DNA of 64,000 bases. Source: Podospora bellae-mahoneyi. Lineage: Eukaryota; Ascomycota; Sordariomycetes; Sordariales; Podosporaceae. Both the position numbers and the translations under genes were made by a program. The stretch covers positions 1,550,001-1,614,000 of the forward strand of contig NC_085884.1 in the NCBI RefSeq assembly GCF_035222275.1. Direction: 5' to 3'. The notes beneath the pieces were generated by a model. The model saw only the letters and a list, made by a program, of their open reading frames with translations. It was not told where the DNA came from and ran no database searches. Below, piece by piece: positions 32,982-44,900 of the stretch (position 1 is the stretch's first letter; the number at the start of each line of letters is the position of its first letter).

Positions 32982-34871
32982 GAATGTCCGCGATATTGTT
33001 GTGTAGTAGTTTTTAATATCATGCAACCACGCCGCCCCAATCTATCCGCACCGCCTTGGGTTCCGGATGGGTGGAGCCCAGGACGTGACCAAAAACACCG
33101 GTCGACTTGAAGATGGTACTTTTCGGCAGCATTTTCGGCGATGAGGAGCCAATAAGAAGGGTTGCATGCAAAAACCAATCGTTATTGTCAGCCCGAATAA
33201 GCCACGTCTCGTTGTTCTCCCTCGTTGGAGAGAAGCGGGATTCGAAGAGCCCTCTAAAACAAAGAAAGAAAAAGGCACCGTCGGCGGCAGAGCCCGCCAT
33301 GCTGTGGCACAACTGAAACCAGGGAGGGGAGAAAAAGGCTTTGATCAGTTGATATCCACATGTTCCCAAAAGGGGTTTCAATAGAGACAGACGAGACCGG
33401 CCGGCCGAAGAAGGGACGAAAAAGAGAGGATCAACAAATGCGAGGGCAAGTGCGGTTGTGTACGTAGGTCTGGTCTGCTGATCAACCATCAGTCGGGGGG
33501 CACAAGAAAAAGGAGGGGCGAGCGGTCATCAAGTGTCCGAGATTCCCAAAGTCGCACAACAAATAATTGTTGCAAAAAAAGACCTTAAGATATCTCAATA
33601 TTCGGTGAACCAGTCACTGAACCATCAACTGAAAAGAGCGGTTGGTGGTCGAATGTCACAGATTCAGGAAAAGTGAGTGTGGGCTGATGAAAGGGTGACC
33701 CTTCCTCGTCTCGCAGACTGGTCCACAGCGGACAGAACACGGTACGGATAGGCATCCCTTATTTGCGGAGTGCACTGTGACGCAAGGAACCGGGCTTTTC
33801 TGAACGTCTACTTTATCTTTTCTGTAGTGGACAATTTGTCCTGTGTCCTTTGCCTGTGTGATGGTCAAGATGGTGTGCGTCCGACTTGGATGACTTTAGC
33901 CGTCGCCAATTTTTCTCTCTCTCTCTTTCGCTCTCTCCAGCCCAAGGGCGGCCAGAGGATTGCACCAGATTGTGCTGTTGTTGTTGATGGAGGGGTACTT
34001 GTAACCAAGTGTCTTGGCGGGTTGTCCAATCATCGGCCGGGATTGACGCACAGCCTGTTTCAAAATTGTTAGAGAGGTACATTTGAGTTGCTCCATCGTC
34101 ACTCTTCACTTACACGCACTGGAGCTCCCTCATCTGACTTGCCGGAAGACTCGTGACTTGAATGAATTGCTAGGCATATATTTTATATCTGATGGTGTTT
34201 TTGATCCAGATACGAGATCTGTTCAAATTCAAGCTTCCTACTGTTACCTGACATCCCAGAACTGGCTGCCTGGCTAGGTTGTTTTCAGCAAAGGCGTTAA
34301 CTTCCTCGCCCACGTGGGGGTGGTGAAGCCATAGGTTTACGCATGACCAGCAAATTAGGTTTTGTGGCTCTAATATAGACTCGAACTACAGTTCAAAAGC
34401 TATTTCTCGATCAAATCACAGCGAGGTCATCAAGGTGCTCCTTTGTCAATGTTTTTGCTCCACGATGGTGAATATGTCACTTGATAACTTCAGGGGAGGT
34501 CTGTCGCTAACCGGACCCCACTTCGTTCCCGTGCCCTAACATCCATGTCAACTGCTCTTGGCGAGGAAGGGCGAGCCGGAACAGGGCCATTCTTGCGTGT
34601 CCAATTGCTTCCATTTATTGCTTCCACAGCCCTCCACCCGCTCCTCACCTTGCTTACTCCTTACCCTTGCTTCTCCTTGCTCCCCATCGTGCCATCATAC
34701 TGAATAGGTGTTATACACAGCGACGCCGACGACCTTTATCAGCCTTGACCAAACAAGTCGACCTCCTCCGTTGTCGGTCGCCTGCAGTAGACCGAATCCA
34801 CTCTCGACCTCGACCCTCGACGGCCGTGCAGCAACAACGACCCCCGAGTCAGTCGCGTTGACGTCCCCAAC
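32982..34871. other. Long intergenic region upstream of IRE1
   Basis: No coding evidence. A CT-rich run lies at 33912-33940. The last 300 bases form the likely long leader of the IRE1 gene. Confidence 0.5.
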
Positions 34872-37800
34872 ATGTTGCGACGGCCTCCTGGCCAGCGCAA
34901 ATACACCTGGGCAACCCTCGCCGTAATCTTCCTGCCTCTGCTCCAGTTGGCCGATGCTCAGCAGCAGCAGTCGGGCCACGATCAGCGTCAGCCAGACCGG
35001 TTACGATCTCCCCTCGAGGGCGACCACCAGCATGTTGCTCAAAACATAGCCTCGACCGCCCTGACGGCCGAGCCCCTCGTCGAAACGCCTGCCATCCACG
35101 CACGGCGCAAGAACACCGTCACCCGGGAGCCCGACGTGCTGTCACCATCCCGCGATACCGACACCAACAACATCTACAATGCTCACGATGTGCGCGCCCA
35201 AGCTTTTGCTCCGGACTCCTCCGACCTGTCCGTTCGAGCACCTCCTCCATCAAAAGACAGCCCCAACCGTGGGGCTGGACTCTCGCAGCATATTGCGCGG
35301 CGTCTGGAGGAGTGGGAAGTGGAAGACTTTGTTCTTCTGGCGACCGTCGATGGGGATCTCTACGCCAGCGACAGGAGAACCGGCGTGGAGCGCTGGCACT
35401 TCAAGGCCGGTAGTCCCATGATCGAGACCCGTCATTTTCGTACCAACCGCTCCGTTCTTGACGAAGACTTTGATCCCATTGATCACTACATATGGGTGGT
35501 GGAGCCCACCCGCGACGGGGAGCTCTATCTGTGGAGGCCCAACGAAGAAGGGACCGGCCTCGCCAAGATGCCCTGGACCATGAAAAAGGTGGTGGAAGAT
35601 CTCTCCCCGCTCAGTGACCCGGACGAGGGCATCATGTACACCGGGGACAAGAAAACCACCATGGTCACTTTCAACGCCGCAACAGGCGCCATCATGGAAG
35701 AGGTCGGCTCTGGTGGCGTTTTTGTCAACCAGGTGGATAACGAGAGTTGCTACAAACCGAACGCTCTCACCGACGAGGACGAGGCATGCCACAGCGGTAC
35801 CATCACCCTGGGACGCACCGAATACACCGTCGTGATTCACCGTGTGGGAAGCGGGCCCATTGCGTCTCTCAAGTACAGCGAATGGGGCCCTAATACTCGC
35901 GACAGGGATCTGATCCAGCAGAACCAGTTCAGCAGGGACCAAACGTACATCACCGGTGCTCCCGACGGGCGTTTCTTCGGAATCGCGTATTCCAGCAAGG
36001 CAGATCAGTTGTTCATGTCCACGCTCGACTCGCCCATCGCTCGCGTCTTTGATGTCTTGCAGCGCGGGGAATCAAAACCGGGCGAGAAGCCACGCCGTGT
36101 TGTTCTGCCCCATCCTCCACTGCCTGGGCAGCAAAACACCGGTTTCGACGATGAAAAGGTGTTACTCAACCAAACTGGGACCGGCAGTTGGTACGCCATG
36201 TCCAAAAGCCGTTATCCCTTGATTTCACAGGCCCCGGCGGCACAGATCGGCAAAGCAGAGTGGTGGAAAGCCGTTGACAGGCCCAACGAAGTCCAAATGT
36301 CCAAGGCTCTGGTTGGCGTCCATCAAGTCCCCGTCCCTCAGCCCGGCAGTCTCCCCTTCAAGGATGTCGCCAGCTTGCCTCTGTTGATCGACGCGCCCCC
36401 CAAGCATGAGGGCATCGAGTCTCCTCCCAACATGGACGTCCCTCAGTCATTGTCCCCGGCTGAACCGGCGTCCACTGACATTTTGCACGCGGCAAAGGAG
36501 CAAATCGACAAGTTTGGCAACACCACCGTGTCCGAGTTGTTCAGCCCTCAAAACATGTTCATCGTCTTGTTGTTTCTGGCGGTGTACTTTAAAGACTCGA
36601 TTCGCAAGTGGTTTCTGAATGGCCATACGTCCAAGACGCACCACCCCGAATTCGAAGTCAAGGTGTTACCGAGTCCTCAAATCGAAGAGCTGCCAACGAC
36701 TCCGGAGGCTGCTGCCCCACAGGCGGTGCCAGTCGAGCCCAGTGCGCCAAAGGAAGAGCTCGAGACACCTATTGTGGCTTCGGGCGGCGACGCCACACCC
36801 GTCCCCGTTGCTGTCCCCGCTCTCGTTGAGCCTGTGGCTTTGGATACGTCCACACCCACGTCCAACCCCGTTACTGACGGTGCCACTGTTGCTGCTGAAA
36901 CTCCTAAGAAGAAGAAGGCGCACAGAGGCCGTCGTGGTGGTAAGAAACACCAAAAAGGAAACGGTAGCAAGGAGCAGGGTGATAATCCAGGATCTCGAGA
37001 TGACGACCCTCCGCAGGAGTCCGTGGAGGAGGCTGTCAACAAGGCGAAGCAGCTTCGTCCCGCACCGACGTTGGAGCCTGATATTTTGACCGTCTCCGGC
37101 AACACTGACGAGGTTTCCGGTTCCATCATTCGAATGGGCGGGCTCGAGGTCAACGAAGCCGATCAGCTGGGCACAGGAAGCAACGGTACCGTTGTCTTTT
37201 CTGGCAAGTGGGATGGCCGTGCCGTTGCTGTGAAGCGTATGTTGGTGCAGTTTCACGAGATTGCCAGCCAGGAAACGAAGCTGTTGCGCGAGAGTGATGA
37301 CAACTACAACGGTACGTTTTACTCTTTGCCGCTGTTGTCCTTGCGCTAGTGGCTAACCCAAACAGTAATTCGATACTTTGCCCAGCAACAGCGTGCTTCG
37401 TTTTTGTACATTGCCCTCGAGCTGTGCGAGGCGTCATTGGCCGATGTCATTACTAAACCATACAACCACCTCGCCCTGGCGAGAGCTGGCGAGATGCACA
37501 TGGAGAACGTCCTCTTGCAAATCGCCAATGGCATCAGCCATCTGCATTCGTTGCGCATCGTCCATCGCGACCTCAAGCCTCAAAACATCCTCGTCAACAT
37601 GGGCAAAAACGGCCGACCGCGCATTCTGGTCTCTGATTTCGGTCTATGCAAGAAGCTGGAAGGCACGCAGTCCTCGTTTGGTGCCACCACCGCCCACGCT
37701 GCAGGAACCACAGGCTGGCGCGCTCCCGAGCTTCTGATCGACGACGACGCACCACCGCACGCGCACCCCATGGCTCTCGCCGAACCGGGCTCCAGCTTCC

Positions 37801-38534
37801 ATTCCACGTCCAACGCCACCGGTCCGGAGGGCACCCCGTCGTCCACACGCCGCGTCACTCGTGCTATTGACATCTTTTCGCTGGGCTTGGTGTACTATTA
37901 CATGCTGACCCGCGGCAAACACCCCTACGACTGCGGCGACCGCTTCATGCGCGAGGTCAACATCCGCAAGGGCACCAAAAGCCTCAAGGACCTCAGCGTT
38001 TTGGGCGATAGAACCGCCGAAGCAGAACATCTAATCGACTGGATGCTCAACCCGGACCCCAAGGAGCGCCCCACAGCCAAGCAAGTCATGGGCCACCCTT
38101 TTTTTTGGGACCCCAAGAAACGCCTCGACTTTTTGTGCGACGTCTCTGACCACTTCGAAAAAGAACCGCGTGATCCACCTTCTGCATCGCTTGTTACCCT
38201 GGAGGCGAGCAGCAAGGAGGTTATTGGGCTAGGGCAGAACTTTTTGAAGAAATTGCCGCAGTCGTTTGTGGATAGTTTGGGCAAGCAGAGGAAGTATACG
38301 GGGGATAAGATGCTTGATTTGTTGAGGGCGTTGAGGAATAAAAAGAATCATTATGAGGATATGCCCGAGAATGTCAAGAAGATGGTGGGGAGCTTGCCGG
38401 AGGGGTACATGCAGTTTTGGTCGAGCAGGTTTCCAATGTTGTTGCTCGAGTGCTGGCATGTGGTTTGGGAGATTGGGGCTTGGGAGGGGAATCGGTTCAG
38501 GAGATATTATGAGCCTGAGGTTGTGGTGCCTTAG
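34872..38534 (+). CDS. ireA: IRE1-type kinase/endoribonuclease, unfolded-protein-response sensor
   Basis: Exons 34872-37311 and 37366-38534, with a 54-base intron (GTACGT donor, CTAACCC branch site, ACAG acceptor). The product is about 1202 residues. A signal peptide (ATLAVIFLPLLQLADA) precedes the ER-luminal beta-propeller-like domain (DLYASDRRTGVERWHFK, TMVTFNAATG) to about residue 550. One transmembrane helix (MFIVLLFLAVYF) sits near residue 560, then a disordered Lys-rich linker. The kinase domain begins at about residue 760: LGTGSNGTVVF glycine loop, VAVKRM lysine, HRDLKPQNIL, VSDFGL and GTTGWRAPELL. The C-terminal KEN ribonuclease domain has LRALRNKKNHYEDMPENV and YMQFWSSRFP. It senses misfolded protein in the ER and splices the mRNA of the HAC1-type factor. 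The symbol follows fungal usage; Ire1 is equally valid. Confidence 0.97.
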
Positions 38535-38932
38535 GGGGTCGTGGTGACTGGGGTTGGGGGTTGGGGGTTGGGAGGGGAGTGTGTGGTGCAGTAATTTTTT
38601 AAGTATGAGGTGGTTTTGATGAATGTTTTTTGTAGCACAGTTTGAAGGTTTATGTAATATGTCTTTGGCTTCCAGGATCTGCCTCTCTATTTTGATTTTT
38701 AGAGTTGATCAAGTTTGTTGCTTATAAAGAAACATACTATATCAACGACCATGTATATGTATCCGAATATCAGAAGCAACTAGGTGGTGGTCACATAAAA
38801 CAAGACAAAATGGTTGTTGTTTTTATCTTGCAGATGCAAAAACGCTACACACACACATACCATAAACAACCCCATATGCAATGTCAACCTCATATTAACC
38901 TCTTTACAACTCCCCCTCCCTACAACCTGATC
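38535..38932. other. Short convergent intergenic region
   Basis: 3' flanks of the IRE1 and Hel2-type genes. AT-rich with poly(A)-signal-like sequence; no gene. Confidence 0.6.
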
Positions 38933-41388
38933 TCAGCCCCAATGAGCCAAAACCTGCTTCTTCCCCTTCTTCCCCTTACCCCCCTGCCCTCCCTGCCCAC
39001 CATCCTGCTGCTGTTGCACCTCACCTGCCCCTCCCGCGTTTCCACTTCCACTTGCCGCACCACCACCACCACCACCACCACCACCACCACCACCACCACC
39101 CCAGCTAAACCCCGTATCCCTACTCACCCCAAAATCCCTCCTCACCACCCCCCTCCCATACCCAAAAATAGTCGTCTTTGGCTTCGGAGCAGCAGGTAAA
39201 GCAGGAAAAGCATCACTACTGTTCGTCTGCGGCGGCGGCCCCCTCTTCACCGCTCCCGTCCCAACGTGACTAGCAGTCGTGGTCTTTGGTGCCGGAGGTG
39301 CGCTGCTCCCCCCAGCAGTCCAACTTGGCTGTGCCGGCGCAGGTCTCGACGCAGAAGGAAGAGCAGGAAACGCAGCTGCCGAGGAAGCAGCAACACCCCT
39401 ACCCCCCCCACCGCTCGACGCCGAAGCAAAAGACATCACCGACGCGTTACCCACACTCCCTCTCCTAGTGCTATTCTTCAGTTTCAACACCCGGTTCGAG
39501 TTAGCAGCAGCGCCATTGTTATGAAGCGTGACTCTCGTCGGCGCCGCAGCCGTCGCCCACCCCGTCGTCGAGGTAGTAGCGCCGTGCATGCCCCCCAATC
39601 CCGGAAGGGAAGGATACTCCTCCTCCCTATCCTGCGTTCTCGCCCTCCTGTTCTGCCACGCCGCACGGAGAGCCTCTCCCTTCTTCTTGTCTTCAAACAA
39701 CTCTGCTACTTCCCTCACCAGGGTCCCCAACGCCGTGTCGGAGGAGGTGTCGGCAAACAACGAAGCAAAGGCGTCGATGAGCTGGGTTGGGTTCATGCTT
39801 CCGCGGTTGTAGTTGGAGATGTATTGTCTAAAAGTGGCAATCTTGTTCTCGTTGTTGCCAAGGAGATTAGACGCGCGCTCGACAACAGCGTTGTGGCGGG
39901 CCAAGCTGGCACGTTGTTCCTGGGTGAGAGATGACCAGTCGGTTATGGAGAGGTTTTCCATGGCGTCGATGGGTGCGGTGGTGGCAGCGGCAGCCGCACG
40001 AGCGGCTGCGATGGCTGGAGGTGGTGGTCGAGACGGGCCGGGAGCAGGGCCAGGTGGCGGTGCCCGGTTAGCAGCGCCGGATTGTATCGCCATCTGACGC
40101 TGAAAGGCAATCTCATCTCTTCGCAGAGGCTGGGCGGAGCTGGCAGGTATCGGCGTGTTGGCAGGGTCGGGCGCACGCCGACGCTCTTGATTTCTTCCGC
40201 CCCTGGAAGCCCCTCTCTCCTGCTCATATCTCTGGCGCAAGTCAAAGTTGGACATGTCTACCCTCCTCGCATCTCTACCGCTTCCTACAGACCCACCATG
40301 CTCAGAAAGCTGATGGGCCTTGAGATCCATTTCAGACTCGAACACAACAAATTTCTTCTCCAGACATTCCCGATCGTTGCAAAGAAAGTGATCCTTCTTG
40401 AAATGCTGCTCAAGTGCGTCGTAGTCGAGGAAATAATGCGGCTGCCTTGAATCTCTCCTATCACACAAGAAACACCGCTCGTGCTTGTTGCGGCAATGCT
40501 CATACAACTTGTCGCTATCGTAGAACCTAGCTCCGCAGAAGCCGCACAGCGGATGTCCCCTGAAGCCGGTCTGGTCGGCCGCGCCGGGCTTGTCGTCGCC
40601 ATGGCGCATATGCTCGGTGAGCTGCTTGTCTGCAAACAGTTCATGCTCATGTGTAAAGACCTTCTTGTTCCGTGTGCACAAGTCGCACATCTTCATGTGG
40701 TGCACATTGCGGACGTGTTGATGCAGGTCCTGCCAGCCCAGACCAGCAAAGTCGCACTCGGAATCCGGGCAATTGAACCTCAGCAAAAGAATGGTATCTC
40801 CCACAATCTCCTCCCCGGCGTATTTGATACCAATGTTGTCATCTGTGCTGGTGATGTCCTTGGCCGTGTAGTCCTCGAAGCGCTTGGTTCCGTCGTCGGT
40901 GAAGATAACATATGGCGATGATGTCTGCGTAGGTAGGTTAGCTCATGTTCTCCCAAATCATCCACGCTAGCGCTTCTCACCCTGCAATGGGGACAATCCT
41001 TGCTCTTGTAGAGCGCTCTCAACCGCAAAGAACAGATGTGACATGTGGTGTGGTTGCAGGGAGCAACAGAGAAATGGGTGATGGGGTTGGCGCAAATGAA
41101 GCAAGTTTCGGCATTGTCGTCGGCCTGGCCGTCTAGAGCTTCGGTCTTTTTGAAGTTGGGGGCCTTCTTTGGTTCCTGCGAAGCTGGATCTGTGGTGGCC
41201 GTGTTTCCAGAACGGTGGTGTCCGGCGCCTCCTCCTCGTCCTCCTCCACTACCACGCCCTCTACCGTGAGAGTGGTCTCCCCTCCCACGGCCCCTACCAC
41301 CACGACCTCTGCCTCTGCCTCTGTTGCCGTCGCCTCTAGGTCCGCTGGGTGCCCGGTTATCGCCAGTAGAAGCAGCTCCGTCAGCCAT
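38933..41388 (-). CDS. hel2: Hel2/ZNF598-type RING E3 ubiquitin ligase
   Basis: Exons (minus) 41388-40981 and 40924-38933, with a 56-base intron (GTGAGA donor, GCTAACC branch site, CGCAG acceptor). The product is about 799 residues. A Gly/Arg-rich (RGRGRG) N-terminus of about 60 residues is followed by a C3HC4-type RING at about 95-136 (CFICANPITHF, CNHTTCHICSLRLRAL, DCPHC). A series of C2H2-like fingers follows (CDFAGLGWQDLHQHVRNVH, CGFCGARFYDSDKLYEHCRNKH, CFLCDRRD, ...DHFLCNDREC). The rest is disordered with a poly-Gly tract. This order is diagnostic of Hel2/ZNF598, which recognises collided ribosomes and ubiquitinates small-subunit proteins to start ribosome-associated quality control. Confidence 0.93.
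39058..39100 (+). repeat. (CAC)n microsatellite coding poly-Gly on the minus strand
   Basis: Perfect CAC array read as Gly codons in the Hel2-type protein near its C-terminus; likely length-variable. Confidence 0.93.
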
Positions 41389-42737
41389 ATCGGTCTGGTA
41401 GATGTCTATAAGGATTAGATCGAGGGTGGTTCTAATCGGTGTCTGGAGCTTGACTCGCTGCGACAGATATCTGGAAATCGCGGGGTCTTCCAGGCCGGAT
41501 GTCTATCGGAGCTGGTGCTGTTCTGCTTTAGATATGGAGCGGAGAGGTACAAAGTAGGTGCAGGAGAAGAGCAGGAAGGCAATCGCAATCACGACGAGAT
41601 GGTATGCAGGTCGAGTTCGAGAATCAAAACAGAGAGACAGTGGGGGGGCGAGTACTTTGAAGGCCGGCGGCGAGGAGAGCTTCATGCATTTCAAAGCTTC
41701 CCGCAGATTCCACGTTTGCTCAACTTTTTGGGGTTTCATTGGCGTCATTGGAGGGGTGCCCCGCCAAGCGGGTCTCAAACGGATCTAACCGGCGTTTGGC
41801 TGGCCTTCTGATTGGCCCCAACCACCGTCGGCGAATGTGTCACTCGCCTGGTCTCTGCCTCTGAAAGCTTCACCCAACCACAGCCTTGGTAGTGTAATCT
41901 GGGGGAAGACTGGAGTTCAGCCTTGCAGAGTCACTCCCACTCCTGCAGCCTGCAGGTATTAATCATATCTATTCAGATGAACCAAGAGGAGGGAGTCCCA
42001 GGGCATGGCACAGCAACATCATTGCTGGTGTGGTGTGGCACTTGTACAGCCGCCATATCACAGAAATGCACCCTGCCGATAATGAACATCAATATCCTCT
42101 GTTTGTTCAAGCCAACCGCTTCCAACATTAGCACTATGGTAATTCATGTAAACAAGATGGCCAATGTTCAGAGCACCTCCCTGCTCCTTGCTGGCCATTG
42201 ACCCTACTAATGGTGGCAACAAACCCCCCACACAGTTCAACGGTTGTTCCACTCAGACACACCCGGCCCAGACGTTTTTACCACGTCCAAAAGTACCCAT
42301 GCGATCCCCAAGCTTGTCCCGCTGAACTGTCGCTATTTTCCGCTTCAACAAATCATAGAAAATCAGGCTCGAAGGGGTGTAAACAAAGACCATGGAATGT
42401 GAGCCAAGCGCCAGATCCATACGACGCCGGAAAAAGTATTTGTGCTCCAATCCGTTAACCATCCTATGCCTGCTGTGTCCCATTCAACCTTCAGAATCCA
42501 GTGAGCCAACCCTCTGACGAGTAAAGCACAGGCCAAGATCGAAGTCGTCCGGGGTAAAAAAGAAAAAAGACTGAAATATGCCGTAAAATAAACACGAGAC
42601 GCCCAACCGTATCCATGCCAGCCATAAACGAGGCATAAATCCTGAGCCAAGAGAAATAAGATCAATCTCAGGACGATATGCTATGCGCGCCCCGCCTGCC
42701 TCACAAGGAAAAGAAAAAATCCAAAACATATCCGCCT
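41389..42737. other. Intergenic region
   Basis: Between the divergent promoter of the Hel2-type gene and the 3' end of the SWIB gene. Nothing supported. Confidence 0.55.
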
Positions 42738-43702
42738 CTAGGCCTCCTCGATGGGGTAGAGCTGGCTGCCCAAGAGCTTGTTCATGGAGAACATGTTGAT
42801 CTTGTCCTGCCTGAAGACAGCCCTCAGCTTTTCGTCACAGTTAATGTTGCGTTTGTCGTTGGGGTCCTGGAGCTCGTTGGCTTTGATATGGTCCCAGAGC
42901 TTCTTGACCACCTGTGGGCGAGACAACTGTTTTATTCGTTAATGTGGGGGACCTACGAGGGGTAGCGGAAGCAAGGAACGTACCTGTGGCTCGCCACACA
43001 CATCCGCAAGAGCCTCGCTGAGATTAAACGGCTTTTGAAAGCCTCCTCCGGCTTTTCTCTTTGGCTTTTCCTCGCCGTCCTCGACCTCGCTGTCATCATC
43101 GGACCTCACGCGTTTGGCGCTCTTTTTCTTGGCAGCCTTGGCCTTAGGCTTTGCTTTTGGTTTCGTGGTGCCAGCTCCGCGCGTGACACGGGCTCTTGAA
43201 AGTGCGTTCTCTTGAGCCTGAAGTTCGGCGGCGAGGCGACGGTCGGCATCCTCACTGGAGCTCTCGCGCTTCACCTTTTTCTTGGCTGGCTGCAGCGAGA
43301 CTTGGATCTCTCCATCCTCGCCTCCATCCTCTGGAGAATAACCATTCGTTTCGGGAGGCGTTGCATCGGCATTGTTGGCGGATACGGCGTCGAAACGCGC
43401 TTCTATGAGCTTCTTGATTGCTTCCTAGTGGAGGGACACAAAGTTAGAAACCAGTGCCAGCTTTTGCGCCGGGACCAGGAGTAAACGCACTTTTTGATCG
43501 CTCAGATCCTTCTCAATCGCAGCCTCTAGTCCTTGGCGAATCTTTTTCCTGGTAACTGTCTGGAGGTCGGCGGCGGCAAGGATGCCGTCAATGATTCGGC
43601 TGTACTCTGTGGTCTCCTCATCCGTCACTGGAAGCAAACGGGTCAGCAAAAAGAGCGGCATGGGTGGAAAAGCTCCTGAATATTCGTACATGGTGCTGAC
43701 AT
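42738..43702 (-). CDS. SWIB/MDM2 and DEK_C domain protein (Tri1/Uaf30-like)
   Basis: Four exons on the minus strand: 43702-43690 (only 13 bases, ATG plus three codons), 43627-43491, 43424-42984 and 42911-42738. All three introns (62, 66 and 72 bases) restore the frame, and the first carries a GCTGACC branch site. The product is about 254 residues. The N-terminal DEK_C domain (SRIIDGILAAADLQTVTRKK, IRQGLEAAIEKDL) is a small helical DNA-binding unit. A Lys-rich nuclear-localisation linker (KPKAKPKAKAAKKKSAKRVR) follows. The SWIB domain closes the protein (FNLSEALADVCGEPQ, LWDHIKANELQDPNDKRNI, MFSMNKLLGSQLYPIEE). Yeast relatives Uaf30 (rRNA transcription factor UAF) and Tri1 share this order. 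A nuclear chromatin or rDNA-transcription role is inferred. Confidence 0.9.
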
Positions 43703-44900
43703 TGTGTCGGTGTCGCAAGGCGCATCAATTGATGCTTTGGAGGTTGGGGATGGAAGAATGGAAGAAGATCAGGTGTCGCGTGACGTGGTTTTGCGGAAAG
43801 GCCAGCGGCAGACAGAGGAACGAGACGAAAAAAGACAGCGCTGAGATCTTGAGCTTGGATCAAAGGTAAAACTGAGCTCTGCGATTGAGAGAGAGGCGCT
43901 GTGCTGTGGAGCGCGCGCTGTGTGTCGTCGTCGCGATGGGCCAGTGACAAGGCCAAAGAGGGAAGGATTGTGTGTGTGGGTGGAGAAGATGTCTTTCGAG
44001 GCTGCTTGGTGGACCCTCTGGGGAAAATGAAGGCACTGGGATGATGGGCGTCGGGGCGTCGGGACAAGTATACCTACTAGACAAAGGAAAGAGGAAGAAA
44101 AAGGAACAGGGTAGCAAGAGCAAAAAGTAGACACAAGACAGAGCGAGAGAGAGGGGGGGAGAGAGAGAGAGAGAGAGAGAGAGAGCAGCGAAAGACGACG
44201 TTTGCGCAAAAGTTAGAGGTATCAAACTTGATGGTGGCTCAGGGCGTTCAAGGCTGATGTGGTTGAAAACGTTCGCATGAGGCGCGTGGCTGGAAAGAAA
44301 AGGTGGGGAGCTCGGCCTTGCTGGCGTCGATCCCTGTCCGGCCTGGCCCGTCAGAGCCAATCAATTCCCCGAATTGCAACGGCAGTCAGAATCGCACCGC
44401 TTTGGTTGCAGCCGCACGTGACCTGCCCGGGCTCCGCCAACAACGACGTCGAAGCTGTTGGCCTAACGGTCAACCAGACTAGGTCTTGATTTTACAAGTA
44501 GTCTAAGATGCATCATATACTGGTATCATAGTCTGGACCGTCACATGTGGGGGGATGTATGGCAAAGGTACAGGGCTGCCCTCTAGGCTTTAACAACCAC
44601 AGTATGATAACAGAAGGGCAGAAATCTGGTCATATCAAAGTCTTCTCTGGCTTTTGCTCACATCCCGACTGACGTGCTTCTGCAAATCAATACCCGGCGC
44701 CGACAGACTCCAACTCGAGGCACTGAGTGGTGATCCAACCCAATCTCATGCGGGGTAATAACATGCAGTTGCAATGTCCAGCACCATCTCTCGGTACTTG
44801 TTAATTAGCCCATCCATCACCAAGGTATAATGTCAGCAATCACTGCTCTTAAAACCACCATCCTTCCCTCATCTCCACTTGAAAATGGACCATCCCCAAC
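43703..44900. other. Divergent intergenic region
   Basis: Promoter of the SWIB gene on one side and of the FAD monooxygenase on the other. Contains a GA-rich microsatellite; no gene seen. Confidence 0.55.
44143..44186 (+). repeat. (GA)n-rich microsatellite
   Basis: GAGA runs interrupted by a short G tract, upstream of the SWIB gene (CT on that gene's strand). Confidence 0.9.

Noticed and set aside
35000-35100. Possible mitochondrial or secretory gene start downstream of 34872 on the other strand
   Set aside because: Codon pattern and homology clearly place IRE1 on the plus strand.
35250-35942. 230-codon minus-strand frame inside IRE1
   Set aside because: Antisense shadow of the conserved luminal domain.
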